Positions 7,503 to 15,280 of a stretch of DNA of 64,000 bases are shown one piece after another. Both the position numbers and the translations under genes were made by a program. Every line of letters begins with the position of its first letter. Positions within the stretch are counted from its first letter, which is position 1. The notes below the pieces were generated by a model, which did no database searches, was not told the origin of the DNA, and saw only the letters and a program-made list of their open reading frames with translations. Origin of the DNA: a virus. The stretch is from the IMG/VR virus record IMGVR_UViG_3300025410_000672, positions 1 through 64,000 of that record. One strand, written 5' to 3'.

Positions 7503-8007
7503 CTAAATAATTTAGCCAACTTTCGTGAGGAACTTGCCATTCCTTCTTTTTACGATTGTTAGCCAGCATCCAGTAATTTGGCATTTCTGGATCTATCTTT
7601 GGACGAATTTTAGCATTATTGCCTTTGCTATTATTACAAGGATAACATGCTGTAACAACATTATGCCAAGTTGTTTTACCACCCTTAGATACAGGAACAA
7701 CGTGGTCAATTGTACATTGTTTAACTGTTAAATTGTCTCCACAATATTGACAAGTGTAGTTGTCGCGTAGAAAAACCCATCTACGATTAAATCTTACACG
7801 GGACTTTGGTTGCCAATATTCATTGAGCATAATAACTGCGGGTACTTTAATAGTATGATTGGGAGAATGTATCTCCCAATTATCATATTCGTGTAGTACC
7901 TTAACTTTATCTAACCAAATATATCGTATTGCACTTTGCCAATCTATTGCCGACAATGGAACTAAATTCATAGGTTGTGCGTCAGCATTTAACAATAATG
8001 TATTCAC
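7495..8007 (-). CDS. HNH endonuclease
   Basis: A typical phage/bacterial HNH protein of 170 aa: an N-terminal beta region (LLLNADAQPMN), then CQYCG, DHVVPVSKGG and CYPCNNSKG, giving paired zinc Cys around the HNH core. It could be a homing nuclease or a packaging-associated nuclease. It is transcribed ahead of, and overlaps, the radical SAM gene. Confidence 0.85.
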   Translation of the reverse strand: MNTLLLNADAQPMNLVPLSAIDWQSAIRYIWLDKVKVLHEYDNWEIHSPNHTIKVPAVIMLNEYWQPKSRVRFNRRWVFLRDNYTCQYCGDNLTVKQCTIDHVVPVSKGGKTTWHNVVTACYPCNNSKGNNAKIRPKIDPEMPNYWMLANNRKKKEWQVPHESWLNYLDG

Positions 8008-8052
8008 ATCAAACCTCTATACTAAATAGTATGTCAACCATAGGAGACTCTG

Positions 8053-8724
8053 GTGTATTTACAGAACAAATATACCACTTGGTATTATTTAATAATAGCA
8101 CAGGCCCAGAAAAGAATCAACCTGCCTATTTTCGTTGAGAAACATCATATCATTCCAAAATCATTAGGTGGTAATAATAGTGATGACAATTTGGTTAGAT
8201 TAACACCGAGAGAGCACTTTGTTTGTCATCTTCTCTTAACGAAAATGGTTACAGGTGATGCCCAAAGAAAAATGTGGTTTGCTTCTTATTTAATGATGCG
8301 AGGAACAAAAAGATATAAACCTTCTGGAAGATTATATGAGATTCTTAAACAGAAAATGATACAATCACTTAAAGAAAGACCTGGACCAAATTTAGGAAAA
8401 AAACTTTCTGAAGAACATAAGAAGAAACTTAGTTTAGCACAAAAGGGAATTCCTAAAGGACCAATGTCTGAAGAGCATAGAGAGAAACTAAGAAAACCTA
8501 AAACAGAAGAGCATAAGAAGAAACTATCAGAAGTAAGATTAGGTAAATCTTGGGGACATAAACATTCGGAAGAAACTAAACAAAAAATGTCTAATTGGCA
8601 AAGGGGTATTCCTAAACCTAAAGTAACATGTGAGCATTGTGGGAAAGAATTGTCACTAATGAATTATAAAAAATGGCATGGAGATAAATGTGTCAACTGC
8701 GGCGGTAAGAGTCATGTAAAATGA
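8053..8724 (+). CDS. HNH homing endonuclease with NUMOD3 repeats
   Basis: The GTG start follows TAGGAG. An HNH core (EKHHIIPKSLGG, DNLVRLT, REHFVCHLLL) is followed by several NUMOD3-like DNA-binding repeats (SEEHKKKLSLAQKG and variants) and a C-terminal Cys4 zinc finger (CEHCG, CVNCG). This is the free-standing homing endonuclease layout of T4-like phages. A paralogue is at 9637. Its 3' end overlaps the convergent gene by 32 bases. Confidence 0.85.
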   Translation: MYLQNKYTTWYYLIIAQAQKRINLPIFVEKHHIIPKSLGGNNSDDNLVRLTPREHFVCHLLLTKMVTGDAQRKMWFASYLMMRGTKRYKPSGRLYEILKQKMIQSLKERPGPNLGKKLSEEHKKKLSLAQKGIPKGPMSEEHREKLRKPKTEEHKKKLSEVRLGKSWGHKHSEETKQKMSNWQRGIPKPKVTCEHCGKELSLMNYKKWHGDKCVNCGGKSHVK

Positions 8725-9214
8725 TCATGCCTTCGGGCAATTGTCTTCGGGCTGTGTAGGATCCATTTTCTGCTAGCCAAATTATTTCTGAAAGTTGTTT
8801 AGGACGAGAATTTAATGCTTCTTCTACAAAGTCTCGGAGAAATTCAAAAGTATCTCCGATTCTTCTAAAAAGATTATCATTAATCGCATCGCTATAATCA
8901 TAATAACTGTGACTTCCCATAGAAGTATAATATCTTAAACTAATACCTTTTCTACGAGCATACATTGGACAAAAACTTGTGAGGAATAAGCAATCCTCAG
9001 CAAGCCATCTTGAACGGTGAACAGATTCACCTGTTTTCTTTATTTCGTCTAAAGTAAGGATAAATGATTTTTCTGGAGGAAAGCCCTTTTTCTCCACATA
9101 GTCTGCTAAAAAGTAAACCAAGTATGCTTCTATGTCGCCTTCGAGTTCATACCCATGTTTTTCACTGGTATATTTTACAACATCATAGAAGGCCGAAACA
9201 TAGGCTCTTTCCAT
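8693..9214 (-). CDS. Hypothetical protein, 173 aa
   Basis: Helical protein without a recognised family (ERAYVSAFYDVVKYT...LPEGMIILHDSYRRS). I chose the Met at 9214 because a start at 9292 would place a perfect intrinsic-terminator hairpin (9228-9254) inside the coding region. Its 3' end overlaps the homing endonuclease gene. Function unknown. Confidence 0.55.
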   Translation of the reverse strand: MERAYVSAFYDVVKYTSEKHGYELEGDIEAYLVYFLADYVEKKGFPPEKSFILTLDEIKKTGESVHRSRWLAEDCLFLTSFCPMYARRKGISLRYYTSMGSHSYYDYSDAINDNLFRRIGDTFEFLRDFVEEALNSRPKQLSEIIWLAENGSYTARRQLPEGMIILHDSYRRS

Positions 9215-9227
9215 ATTGTATTTAATA

Positions 9228-9254
9228 GAAAAGCCAGAACAAGTCTGGCTTTTC
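9228..9254 (-). terminator. Perfect 11-bp hairpin, probable terminator
   Basis: GAAAAGCCAGA and TCTGGCTTTTC flank a 5-base loop. The A/T ends allow function in either direction. It lies between two minus-strand genes, so it would end transcription of the 9311-9589 gene. Confidence 0.7.
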
Positions 9255-9310
9255 ACTGGTTTTCTAAAAATTATTTGCGCTATGCGCTTCAATATAATTG
9301 TTTGATAAAT

Positions 9311-9589
9311 TTACTTTTTCATGTTCACAAAATCGTAGAACATTTGTGCTGTTTTAAGGATTTGATCGGCTCCTGGAATCTGTGGAGCTTCAACAGTAGT
9401 AACGACTTGGTCGCCATCTTTCTTAACAGTTAATTCAAACTGTCCCCACTTAGCCTGGTAGTCATTCCAGAGCTGAGTCTGTGCCATTTCTAATAGTTGA
9501 GTTCTTATCTCGTAGCCATTTTTCGAAAATTTAACTTCTGGGATATACTTGTTCATCTCTGTGGTCTTTTCTTCGGTATATTTAAACAT
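9311..9589 (-). CDS. Hypothetical protein, 92 aa
   Basis: AGGAGAAAACAAA precedes the ATG on the minus strand. The protein is mixed alpha/beta with a hydrophobic C-terminal helix (ADQILKTAQMFYDFVNMKK). No family is recognised. It has its own terminator downstream. Confidence 0.6.
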   Translation of the reverse strand: MFKYTEEKTTEMNKYIPEVKFSKNGYEIRTQLLEMAQTQLWNDYQAKWGQFELTVKKDGDQVVTTVEAPQIPGADQILKTAQMFYDFVNMKK

Positions 9590-9636
9590 TTTGTTTTCTC
9601 CTGTGTGTGTATGATGTTTATTTATAACAGATAAAA

Positions 9637-10227
9637 CTATGCTTGTAAATCTTTTTTTCTATTCTTTGCTGCCAAACTTAATTTTTCTCGGTGTTCATCA
9701 CTAAAAGTTATTCCTTTTCTTGATTCTGATATTTTCTTCTTTGTTTCTTCAGACCTTTTACTTCCTTTAACTGCTCCGCCTACTATATTAGTCTTAGATG
9801 CTAGACTCATTTTCTGCTTTGTTTCTTTTGATACTATTTTTCCTTTATGGGCTCTACTTATAGCCTCTCTATGTTGATCAGTTCTTCCAATAAGTTTATG
9901 TGCTTCAGAAAGTTGTATTCGTAGAATTTCAAACATTCTTGAGCACGGAACATATCTATCCATTGATTTAGTTTTTCTGTTCATCATAGAATTTAAGGCA
10001 AATATCATCTTACTTTTATTTTTATCAGATGTTATTCTAACTAATAACAAATGGCATATAAAGTGTTCTCTTGCGGTTAAGACAGCAAGATTATCTGCGT
10101 CATTTGTTCCGCCTAATGATCTTGGAATGATATGATGTTTTTCTTTATACCCTTCTAACTTTCGGGTCTTTGCTCTATTACAAATGTCTTGATAAATTTT
10201 GAGATATTTGTTATCAATAAATATCAT
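9637..10227 (-). CDS. HNH homing endonuclease with NUMOD3 repeats (paralogue)
   Basis: It shares the HNH core of the 8053 gene (EKHHIIPRSLGG, DADNLAVLT, REHFICHLLL) and NUMOD3-like repeats such as SKETKQKMSLASK and SDEHREKLSLAAK. It lacks the C-terminal zinc finger. Opposite orientation and partial divergence suggest an old duplication or independent arrival. The 123 bases upstream (10228-10350) hold no clear gene. Confidence 0.85.
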   Translation of the reverse strand: MIFIDNKYLKIYQDICNRAKTRKLEGYKEKHHIIPRSLGGTNDADNLAVLTAREHFICHLLLVRITSDKNKSKMIFALNSMMNRKTKSMDRYVPCSRMFEILRIQLSEAHKLIGRTDQHREAISRAHKGKIVSKETKQKMSLASKTNIVGGAVKGSKRSEETKKKISESRKGITFSDEHREKLSLAAKNRKKDLQA

Positions 10228-10350
10228 TGCTGTTGCCCCTTGTAAGCAATAGAGTAGTTGGGAATTGGCGTTCCGTGAACTACACTCATATTTATACCAG
10301 AGGAGTAATAGCTTTAGTTTTCTTTCGGATCAGTATATGTTAAATACTTA

Positions 10351-10647
10351 ATGAAAAGACAAACAAGATCAATACTACAGGAACTAAACTCTTATGCTAC
10401 TAAAAAAGATGTCGAGTTAATTGTAGAAAGCAGAGCATTACATGTTATCAATGGTGCTATTAATATCCTAGATATGGTTAGAGAAAACTTTCCAGAAGAA
10501 GTTGCTCTTGATCTTGAACGCCGCTTAATCAATAGTATACGCGGCAGTGATCCTGATAAATTCCGTCGAGGTATTCGTAAAATACAAGAATCAAAGAGAG
10601 CAGGAACACGCCTTGCTCGACTAGATGACCCCAATTCTGACTCTTAA
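10351..10647 (+). CDS. Hypothetical protein, 98 aa
   Basis: Highly charged helical protein (MKRQTRSILQELNSYATKK...). A TTAAATA box lies 12 bases before the ATG, with no good ribosome site. The protein style resembles small conserved proteins of T4-like phages; function unknown. Confidence 0.55.
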   Translation: MKRQTRSILQELNSYATKKDVELIVESRALHVINGAINILDMVRENFPEEVALDLERRLINSIRGSDPDKFRRGIRKIQESKRAGTRLARLDDPNSDS

Positions 10648-10669
10648 CAATTGAATATTTTTTCAAATG

Positions 10670-10676
10670 ATAAATA
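10670..10676 (+). promoter_or_regulatory. T4-type late promoter box
   Basis: GATAAATA, about 48 bases before the virion-protein-like gene at 10725. T4-like phages use TATAAATA (T4) or (N)ATAAATA/CTAAATA (cyanophages) as the only late promoter element. Confidence 0.5.
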
Positions 10677-10724
10677 ATTGTAACGAGGTCTAGATAGTCC
10701 TCGACATTTTTTAGGAGAAATAAT

Positions 10725-11240
10725 ATGGCCGATCTATACGGTACAACAGTTGCAGCTAATGCTGCTAAGATTACAACAGGCGTTACAGTAACAGGTCCTG
10801 CTCTTTATATGTACGAAGTAGACTTCAAAATTGCAGTCAATCAGGCTGACGGTTCACGTGAAGTAACTTGGTTACTTTACAACATCAGTGAGCAACTTGG
10901 ATATACTCCAGTTGTACTCGGAACACTTGGTGCAGTTGCTTACAATCAAAGCGGTGGTGCTGGTACTGCAAATGGTACAATCCGTTTTGCTATCGAAGCA
11001 AAAGGTTCAGAAGTTCTTTCAGTAGACTCTGCTACTAATCACAGTTATGTATGGTCAGGTGCAACAACTGAGCCAACTGTAAATTACTTATTACCAAATG
11101 GTACTGCTGGTTCAGCAGTTTTCTCAACTGCTCTTCAGACATACCTAAGAACTTTTACTGCTTGGGCTTACACTGATGATTCAGGTGCAGCACAGACAGC
11201 TAATCTTTCAAGTGCAACTGTTACAGCATTCACTTTCTAA
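10725..11240 (+). CDS. Probable virion structural protein
   Basis: A 171-aa Thr/Ala/Gly/Ser-rich beta protein (MADLYGTTVAANAAKITTGVTVTG...) with few charges and many short strands, like phage decoration or tail proteins. A late-type box, AGGAG and a strong terminator immediately after the stop suggest a highly expressed single gene. No specific family is recognised; 28690 has a similar style. Confidence 0.5.
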   Translation: MADLYGTTVAANAAKITTGVTVTGPALYMYEVDFKIAVNQADGSREVTWLLYNISEQLGYTPVVLGTLGAVAYNQSGGAGTANGTIRFAIEAKGSEVLSVDSATNHSYVWSGATTEPTVNYLLPNGTAGSAVFSTALQTYLRTFTAWAYTDDSGAAQTANLSSATVTAFTF

Positions 11241-11262
11241 TTAAAAGAGAATATTAATTAAG

Positions 11263-11290
11263 AAGGGTGGTTTTTATACCACCCTTTTTT
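11263..11290 (+). terminator. Intrinsic terminator
   Basis: AAGGGTGGT and ACCACCCTT pair around a 6-base loop, followed by a T run. It ends the transcript of the preceding virion-like gene. Confidence 0.9.
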
Positions 11291-11308
11291 ATTGACATAA
11301 TTATAATA

Positions 11309-11689
11309 ATGCAACGGTTTCGAATTACTACTCTTGTTGATATCACACGAACATTAGTATTCAATGAATATTTAGACCCACTAAAGAAAAAACAACAAGA
11401 TAACTTTAATACTCTTCATCAAACACTTGAAATGAGAGCAAATATTTTTACGGAGAAAAATCCTGAAAGAAAGATAATTAATTGGAATGGTAAAAAACAA
11501 TTAACTTGGGTGTGGGAATTTTATATTGAACGTGATGATATTTTTTTAAAAGATAATGATCCTGCTGGATTGATGAAACAAGACATAGAATATGTACCTT
11601 TTATAAATGATTGTGAAGAAACTGCGAAATTTAAAAATTGTTTTTTCTCAATTAATAAAAATATTAGGGTTGAATTTATTAGTACTTAA
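11309..11689 (+). CDS. Conserved phage hypothetical protein, 126 aa
   Basis: It starts MQRFRITTLVDITRT and contains KKKQQDNFNTLHQTLEMRAN, a pattern I associate with a recurrent T4-like phage family of unknown function. Several Phe/Trp pairs follow (WVWEFYIERDD). No ribosome site is visible; the ATG at 11309 begins the conserved part. Confidence 0.55.
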   Translation: MQRFRITTLVDITRTLVFNEYLDPLKKKQQDNFNTLHQTLEMRANIFTEKNPERKIINWNGKKQLTWVWEFYIERDDIFLKDNDPAGLMKQDIEYVPFINDCEETAKFKNCFFSINKNIRVEFIST

Positions 11690-11811
11690 CTTATAGTCAA
11701 CCTACCACTAAATATTGTTGTAAGAAGGCAAACACCAGGCATATATATTCCGAGGCCCATTAAGGCAGCAACACGAGAATCGTTGCTCGAGAAAGAAAAG
11801 GAATTAAGCCG
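11690..11811. other. Intergenic region with a weak hairpin
   Basis: No gene seen. AGCAAC/GTTGCT can form a small hairpin near 11770, and AAGGAATTAAG supplies the ribosome site of the next gene. Confidence 0.3.
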
Positions 11812-12048
11812 ATGGCACCTAGACCAGCTGCTCAAATTGAAAAAGAATCCTTAGAAGCTCATGTTGAGTTATGTCAACAGAGATATGAAACCTTGGAAAA
11901 CAGACTTTCGATCATCGAAAGAAAGGTAGACGAGATCAGTAAAGATATTACTGACGGAAATCAAACAATGGTTAAGGTTCTTATTGGATCAGCAGGAACT
12001 ATTGTAGCAGGATTATTATCAACCATAGTCGTATTATTAATGAAGTAA
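11812..12048 (+). CDS. XhlA-like coiled-coil membrane protein (candidate holin accessory)
   Basis: The 78-aa protein has a helical coiled-coil N-terminal half (ETLENRLSIIERKVDEISKD) and one C-terminal membrane helix (LIGSAGTIVAGLLSTIVVLL-MK), the layout of XhlA/haemolysin-type phage lysis proteins. The lysis role is inferred from layout only; the main lysis cassette is at 37-39 kb. Confidence 0.5.
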   Translation: MAPRPAAQIEKESLEAHVELCQQRYETLENRLSIIERKVDEISKDITDGNQTMVKVLIGSAGTIVAGLLSTIVVLLMK

Positions 12049-12054
12049 CATATA

Positions 12055-12061
12055 CTAAATA
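12055..12061 (+). promoter_or_regulatory. T4/cyanophage-type late promoter box
   Basis: CTAAATA, 8 bases before the ATG at 12069. The short distance would give an almost leaderless transcript, so its use for this gene is uncertain. Confidence 0.35.
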
Positions 12062-12068
12062 TGTTACT

Positions 12069-12518
12069 ATGAGATTTAGAGAATTTAAACCCCAACAGCA
12101 AATAGACGAATTAATGCCAGCTATCGGTCAAGCACTAAAAGGTGTTGGTGGAGCAGCTATTCAAGCAACCCGTAATGCTGCTACTATGGGGGCAAAAGCA
12201 GTTACTGGTGCTGCCAAAGGTGTTAAAACTGTAGGATCTACTGCAAAAGCAGTTGCTCAATCTAATTTGGGAAAATCTAGTTCTAATCCAATAACTATTC
12301 CAGCAGTTGGATCAGAGATTGTTCTTCCGGATAAAGATACTAAAAAACCTGCATCATATACTATTAAATCTATGAGAGGTAATGATGTTGAATTATCTCC
12401 AGTTACTAAAGCCTCTCAAAGTAATGATCCAAAACTATCTCTTAAAGTAAATCGTAGAGATTTAGAAAACACACTTAAGGCAGTAAGCCCAGAAACACAA
12501 GGTAAGACAACATTATGA
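12069..12518 (+). CDS. Hypothetical protein with possible capsid-targeting N-terminus
   Basis: It begins MRFREFKPQQQIDELM, like T4 internal proteins (short basic/aromatic start, then an x-x-E site cut by the prohead protease). A long Ala/Gly/Lys-rich low-complexity middle and a small beta-rich C-terminal region (VGSEIVLPDKDTKKPASY) follow. It may be packaged in the head; this is inference. It overlaps the next gene by ATGA. Confidence 0.5.
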   Translation: MRFREFKPQQQIDELMPAIGQALKGVGGAAIQATRNAATMGAKAVTGAAKGVKTVGSTAKAVAQSNLGKSSSNPITIPAVGSEIVLPDKDTKKPASYTIKSMRGNDVELSPVTKASQSNDPKLSLKVNRRDLENTLKAVSPETQGKTTL

Positions 12519-12748
12519 GAATTAGAGAGCTAGTTAATCCAAACTTATTAATTGCTCTCACAAATGAGGAAGCAGCCTTCCTTCGCAAGAATAAAGGTCA
12601 AGAAAGAATTAACCTCCATTCACTATCTGAACGCGAAATACGAGTCGCAGAAAACTTGATTATTAAAGACGTTTTATGTAAACTAACTGATACTCAACTA
12701 ATGGTGAATGATTATGTCGGATCTAAAACACAAAGAAATAGCCAGTAA
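12515..12748 (+). CDS. Hypothetical protein, 77 aa
   Basis: It starts MRIRELVNPNLL in an ATGA overlap. The product is helical and charged with a SEREIRVAENLI segment. Short phage proteins with this N-terminus recur in this cluster. Function unknown. Confidence 0.5.
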   Translation: MRIRELVNPNLLIALTNEEAAFLRKNKGQERINLHSLSEREIRVAENLIIKDVLCKLTDTQLMVNDYVGSKTQRNSQ

Positions 12749-13157
12749 GTTAGAAAGCATAAGCGAAGATGTTATTCGCAGCGGAGCAATACCTATTGTT
12801 ACCAAGAATGGCATATTAATCGGCACATATATGATCCAGCCTAAAAATGGACAATTTTACATAAAGAATGGTTCTCAAGTATTACATGTTACATATTCAA
12901 AAAGTGCGGCTATGATAGTTGCTCGTATGCTTCTTAAAAGAATTAATGGTGATCGAGTTAAAGAAGTATTAGATGCAGATCGTATTGCTTTTAGCTGTCG
13001 TAATGATTTAGAATTTTATAAGCATCAGATAAAAGTTGCTGAAAAGAAGAATAACTTCCTCAAAGAAGAACTATATACAACAAGATTTGAGGTTACTGAT
13101 GCAAAGTATCAGTATGCTAAAGATATACTACAGAAAAGTTATTCTTTGTTATTCTAA
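12708..13157 (+). CDS. Hypothetical protein, about 149 aa
   Basis: The start is either ATG 12708 or ATG 12714 (MSDLKHKE...), both inside the previous gene. A compact beta-rich part (IPIVTKNGILIGTYMI) is followed by a long helix (YKHQIKVAEKKNNFLKEELY). No family is recognised. Confidence 0.55.
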   Translation: MIMSDLKHKEIASKLESISEDVIRSGAIPIVTKNGILIGTYMIQPKNGQFYIKNGSQVLHVTYSKSAAMIVARMLLKRINGDRVKEVLDADRIAFSCRNDLEFYKHQIKVAEKKNNFLKEELYTTRFEVTDAKYQYAKDILQKSYSLLF

Positions 13158-13164
13158 ACGAGTG

Positions 13165-13171
13165 ATAAATA
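13165..13171 (+). promoter_or_regulatory. T4-type late promoter box
   Basis: GATAAATA 28 bases before the prohead-type gene at 13199, a good leader length. Confidence 0.5.
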
Positions 13172-13198
13172 ATATAACATCCAAAACAGGAAAACAAC

Positions 13199-14206
13199 AT
13201 GAGAACCAGTGACTTTACAACTAAACCAAGTTCAAAAGTAATGAACGAGACCCTTAGCAAGAAGTTTGGCGAGAAGCTAGACCTTGAGAATTACAGCGAC
13301 GAACAACTCAATAAGGCTGCTGGCTTAATTGAAAGCAGAATTGCTGTTCTTAAAAAGGGCAGGTTTAATGAGACACTGGAAAGTGAAGAGTTCTATCGTT
13401 TAAAACTTATGCACGATATTGTTAGAACTGCTATCACTGAAAGAGCAAAGAATCCATATGCGATTGGAATGGCTGCTGCTAAAAAACAAGCAGGTATTAC
13501 AGCAAAACATGCACACGATCTTCCAAAGAAGGTTGTAAAGAAAGGCCATGAGATTGCTAAGAAAATTAAAGAAGAAAAGAAAGTCGATGAAGAGCCAAAT
13601 GAAGGAAATGCATTTGGTAAAGCTGTAAGAGATGCTAAAAAAGATGGCATTCAAAAGGGTGAAAAGATTAAAGTTGGCAGTAAGACTTATCCAGTTAAAG
13701 AAACATCTAAAAAGAAGAACACAATGAAAGAATCATACGATCGTTATATTGCAGAAGGTGAAGAAGGTAAGGCTGAGATTATCATGGCTGTTAAGGACAT
13801 GGTTGACAAGTTTACTACTTGGTCAGAGAATATTGCTCAGATGCAGGCACAGACTGCTATGGAAATGGCTGACAGCATTCGTAACGAGATGGGTAATGAT
13901 CAAGCAGAACAATTTATTTCTTCAGTTCAACCTGCACTAGACGCTGCATTCCAGGCAGTTAAATCAGCACGTGAAGCACTTAATAATACTGTTGGAACAC
14001 TAACAGGTGAGGCTCCTGCTCCAATGGGTGCTGAACCAGGAATGGGCAGTGACGATATGGATACAAGCGTAGGACCAGACATAGATATAGATGCAGAAGT
14101 TCCAGGAGATGATGCAGAAGTTGATGTTGCTGCTCCAGTAGATCGTATGAAGCGTGAAAGTATTGAGAGTCGTCTACGTCTTGCAAAAATTTTGGTTGGA
14201 AAATGA
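13199..14206 (+). CDS. Acidic prohead/scaffold-like protein
   Basis: A 335-aa, highly charged protein starting MRTSDFTTKPSSKVMNETL. It contains KNPYAIGMAAAKKQAGI followed by AHDLPKKVVKKGHEIAKKI, a motif I recall from T4-like phage virion proteins, then helical coiled segments and a very acidic Asp/Ala/Pro tail. Charged helical proteins of this size often form prohead cores. A late box precedes it and it overlaps the next gene by ATGA. The structural role is inferred. Confidence 0.5.
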   Translation: MRTSDFTTKPSSKVMNETLSKKFGEKLDLENYSDEQLNKAAGLIESRIAVLKKGRFNETLESEEFYRLKLMHDIVRTAITERAKNPYAIGMAAAKKQAGITAKHAHDLPKKVVKKGHEIAKKIKEEKKVDEEPNEGNAFGKAVRDAKKDGIQKGEKIKVGSKTYPVKETSKKKNTMKESYDRYIAEGEEGKAEIIMAVKDMVDKFTTWSENIAQMQAQTAMEMADSIRNEMGNDQAEQFISSVQPALDAAFQAVKSAREALNNTVGTLTGEAPAPMGAEPGMGSDDMDTSVGPDIDIDAEVPGDDAEVDVAAPVDRMKRESIESRLRLAKILVGK

Positions 14207-14538
14207 AATTAAATGAACTCGATAGCACAAGCGATAATCTTGTGCTATTAATGAGAAACTTAGTATCACAAGCAAATAGTAAACAACAGCCCAGTTATCT
14301 ATCCTGGGCTGCTCTTAATTCATTACTACAAAATGTAGGTGATGAACAATTTGATTACGACAGTTTTAAACAAGTTTACGATACTAATCCTATGTTAAAA
14401 AAATTAGTTTATAAGTTTGACGGTCGTGGTGTTGAACTTAAAACATATGGAACTGATCCTAAAAAATCAAAAGGTGGCGAAAAAGAAACTAGCATTTCTA
14501 AAATGGCTAAAAGTGCTGCTAAACGTCGTTTAGGTTGA
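14203..14538 (+). CDS. Hypothetical basic protein, 111 aa
   Basis: It starts MKLNELDSTSDNL, coupled by ATGA to the scaffold-like gene. The folded middle ends in a Lys/Gly/Ser-rich basic tail (SKMAKSAAKRRLG). It may travel with the scaffold-like protein. Function unknown. Confidence 0.5.
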   Translation: MKLNELDSTSDNLVLLMRNLVSQANSKQQPSYLSWAALNSLLQNVGDEQFDYDSFKQVYDTNPMLKKLVYKFDGRGVELKTYGTDPKKSKGGEKETSISKMAKSAAKRRLG

Positions 14539-14570
14539 TAATTTGCAAACTAGAAGTTAAAATGTAAACA

Positions 14571-15248
14571 ATGACATTATTACAACCAAAGTTTGATTAT
14601 GCTCCAATTAATCGTAAATCAGAAGATGGTAAAAGACTTTATCAATGCCCAGATGGAAACTCTGTTCCAAGCGTAACTACTATCCTTGATAAGACTAAAG
14701 ACAAAACTCACCTAATCGAGTGGCGTAAACGTGTTGGCGAAAAGAAAGCACAAGAGATAGTAACTGAAGCAGCAGGTGTTGGTACTAGAATGCACACTTT
14801 CTTAGAAAAGTATATCGAAACAGCAGAGTGGCCAGATCCTGGAACTAATCCCTATTCTCAACAAGCATGGAAAATGGCTGAAAGAATACGTGACGAAGCT
14901 TTGATAGATATTGATCAAATATGGGGTAGTGAAGTTAATTTATATTTTCCTCAGATTTATGCAGGAACAACAGATCTGCTCGGAGTCTATAAGGGCAATG
15001 AAGCAATTATGGATTTTAAGCAAACTAATAAACCCAAGAAAGAAGAGTGGGTTGAAGATTATTATCTACAACTAGTAGCGTATGCTGAAGCACATAACGA
15101 AGTGTATGGAACTAAGATTAATCAAGGTCATGTTTTTATGTGTAGTCGTGAATTAGTATATCAGCAGTTTGATTTAACACCCGATAAGTACGATTACTGG
15201 CGAGATAAATGGTGGCGCCGGGTGGAGCAGTATTACTTGAGCAACTAA
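14571..15248 (+). CDS. PD-(D/E)XK exonuclease, MGME1-like
   Basis: VPSVTTIL near the N-terminus, GTRMHTFLE, YAGTTDLLG (metal-binding Asp), IMDFKQT (D-x-K) and YYLQLVAYA (Q-x3-Y) appear in the exact order of the MGME1/RecB-type phage nucleases. The family trims single-stranded DNA ends. At 225 aa it looks complete. It may serve DNA processing or degradation during replication. Confidence 0.85.
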   Translation: MTLLQPKFDYAPINRKSEDGKRLYQCPDGNSVPSVTTILDKTKDKTHLIEWRKRVGEKKAQEIVTEAAGVGTRMHTFLEKYIETAEWPDPGTNPYSQQAWKMAERIRDEALIDIDQIWGSEVNLYFPQIYAGTTDLLGVYKGNEAIMDFKQTNKPKKEEWVEDYYLQLVAYAEAHNEVYGTKINQGHVFMCSRELVYQQFDLTPDKYDYWRDKWWRRVEQYYLSN

Positions 15249-15251
15249 ATA
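15245..15251 (+). promoter_or_regulatory. T4/cyanophage-type late promoter box
   Basis: CTAAATA 30 bases before the tailspike gene. It overlaps the stop codon of the preceding nuclease gene. Confidence 0.45.
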
Positions 15252-15280
15252 TATATGAAACACTTTGTGGAGTAATATAG

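Noticed and set aside
11292-11307. TTGACA followed by TATAAT before the 11309 gene
   Set aside because: The two boxes are only 4 bases apart, and the implied start lies beyond the ATG.
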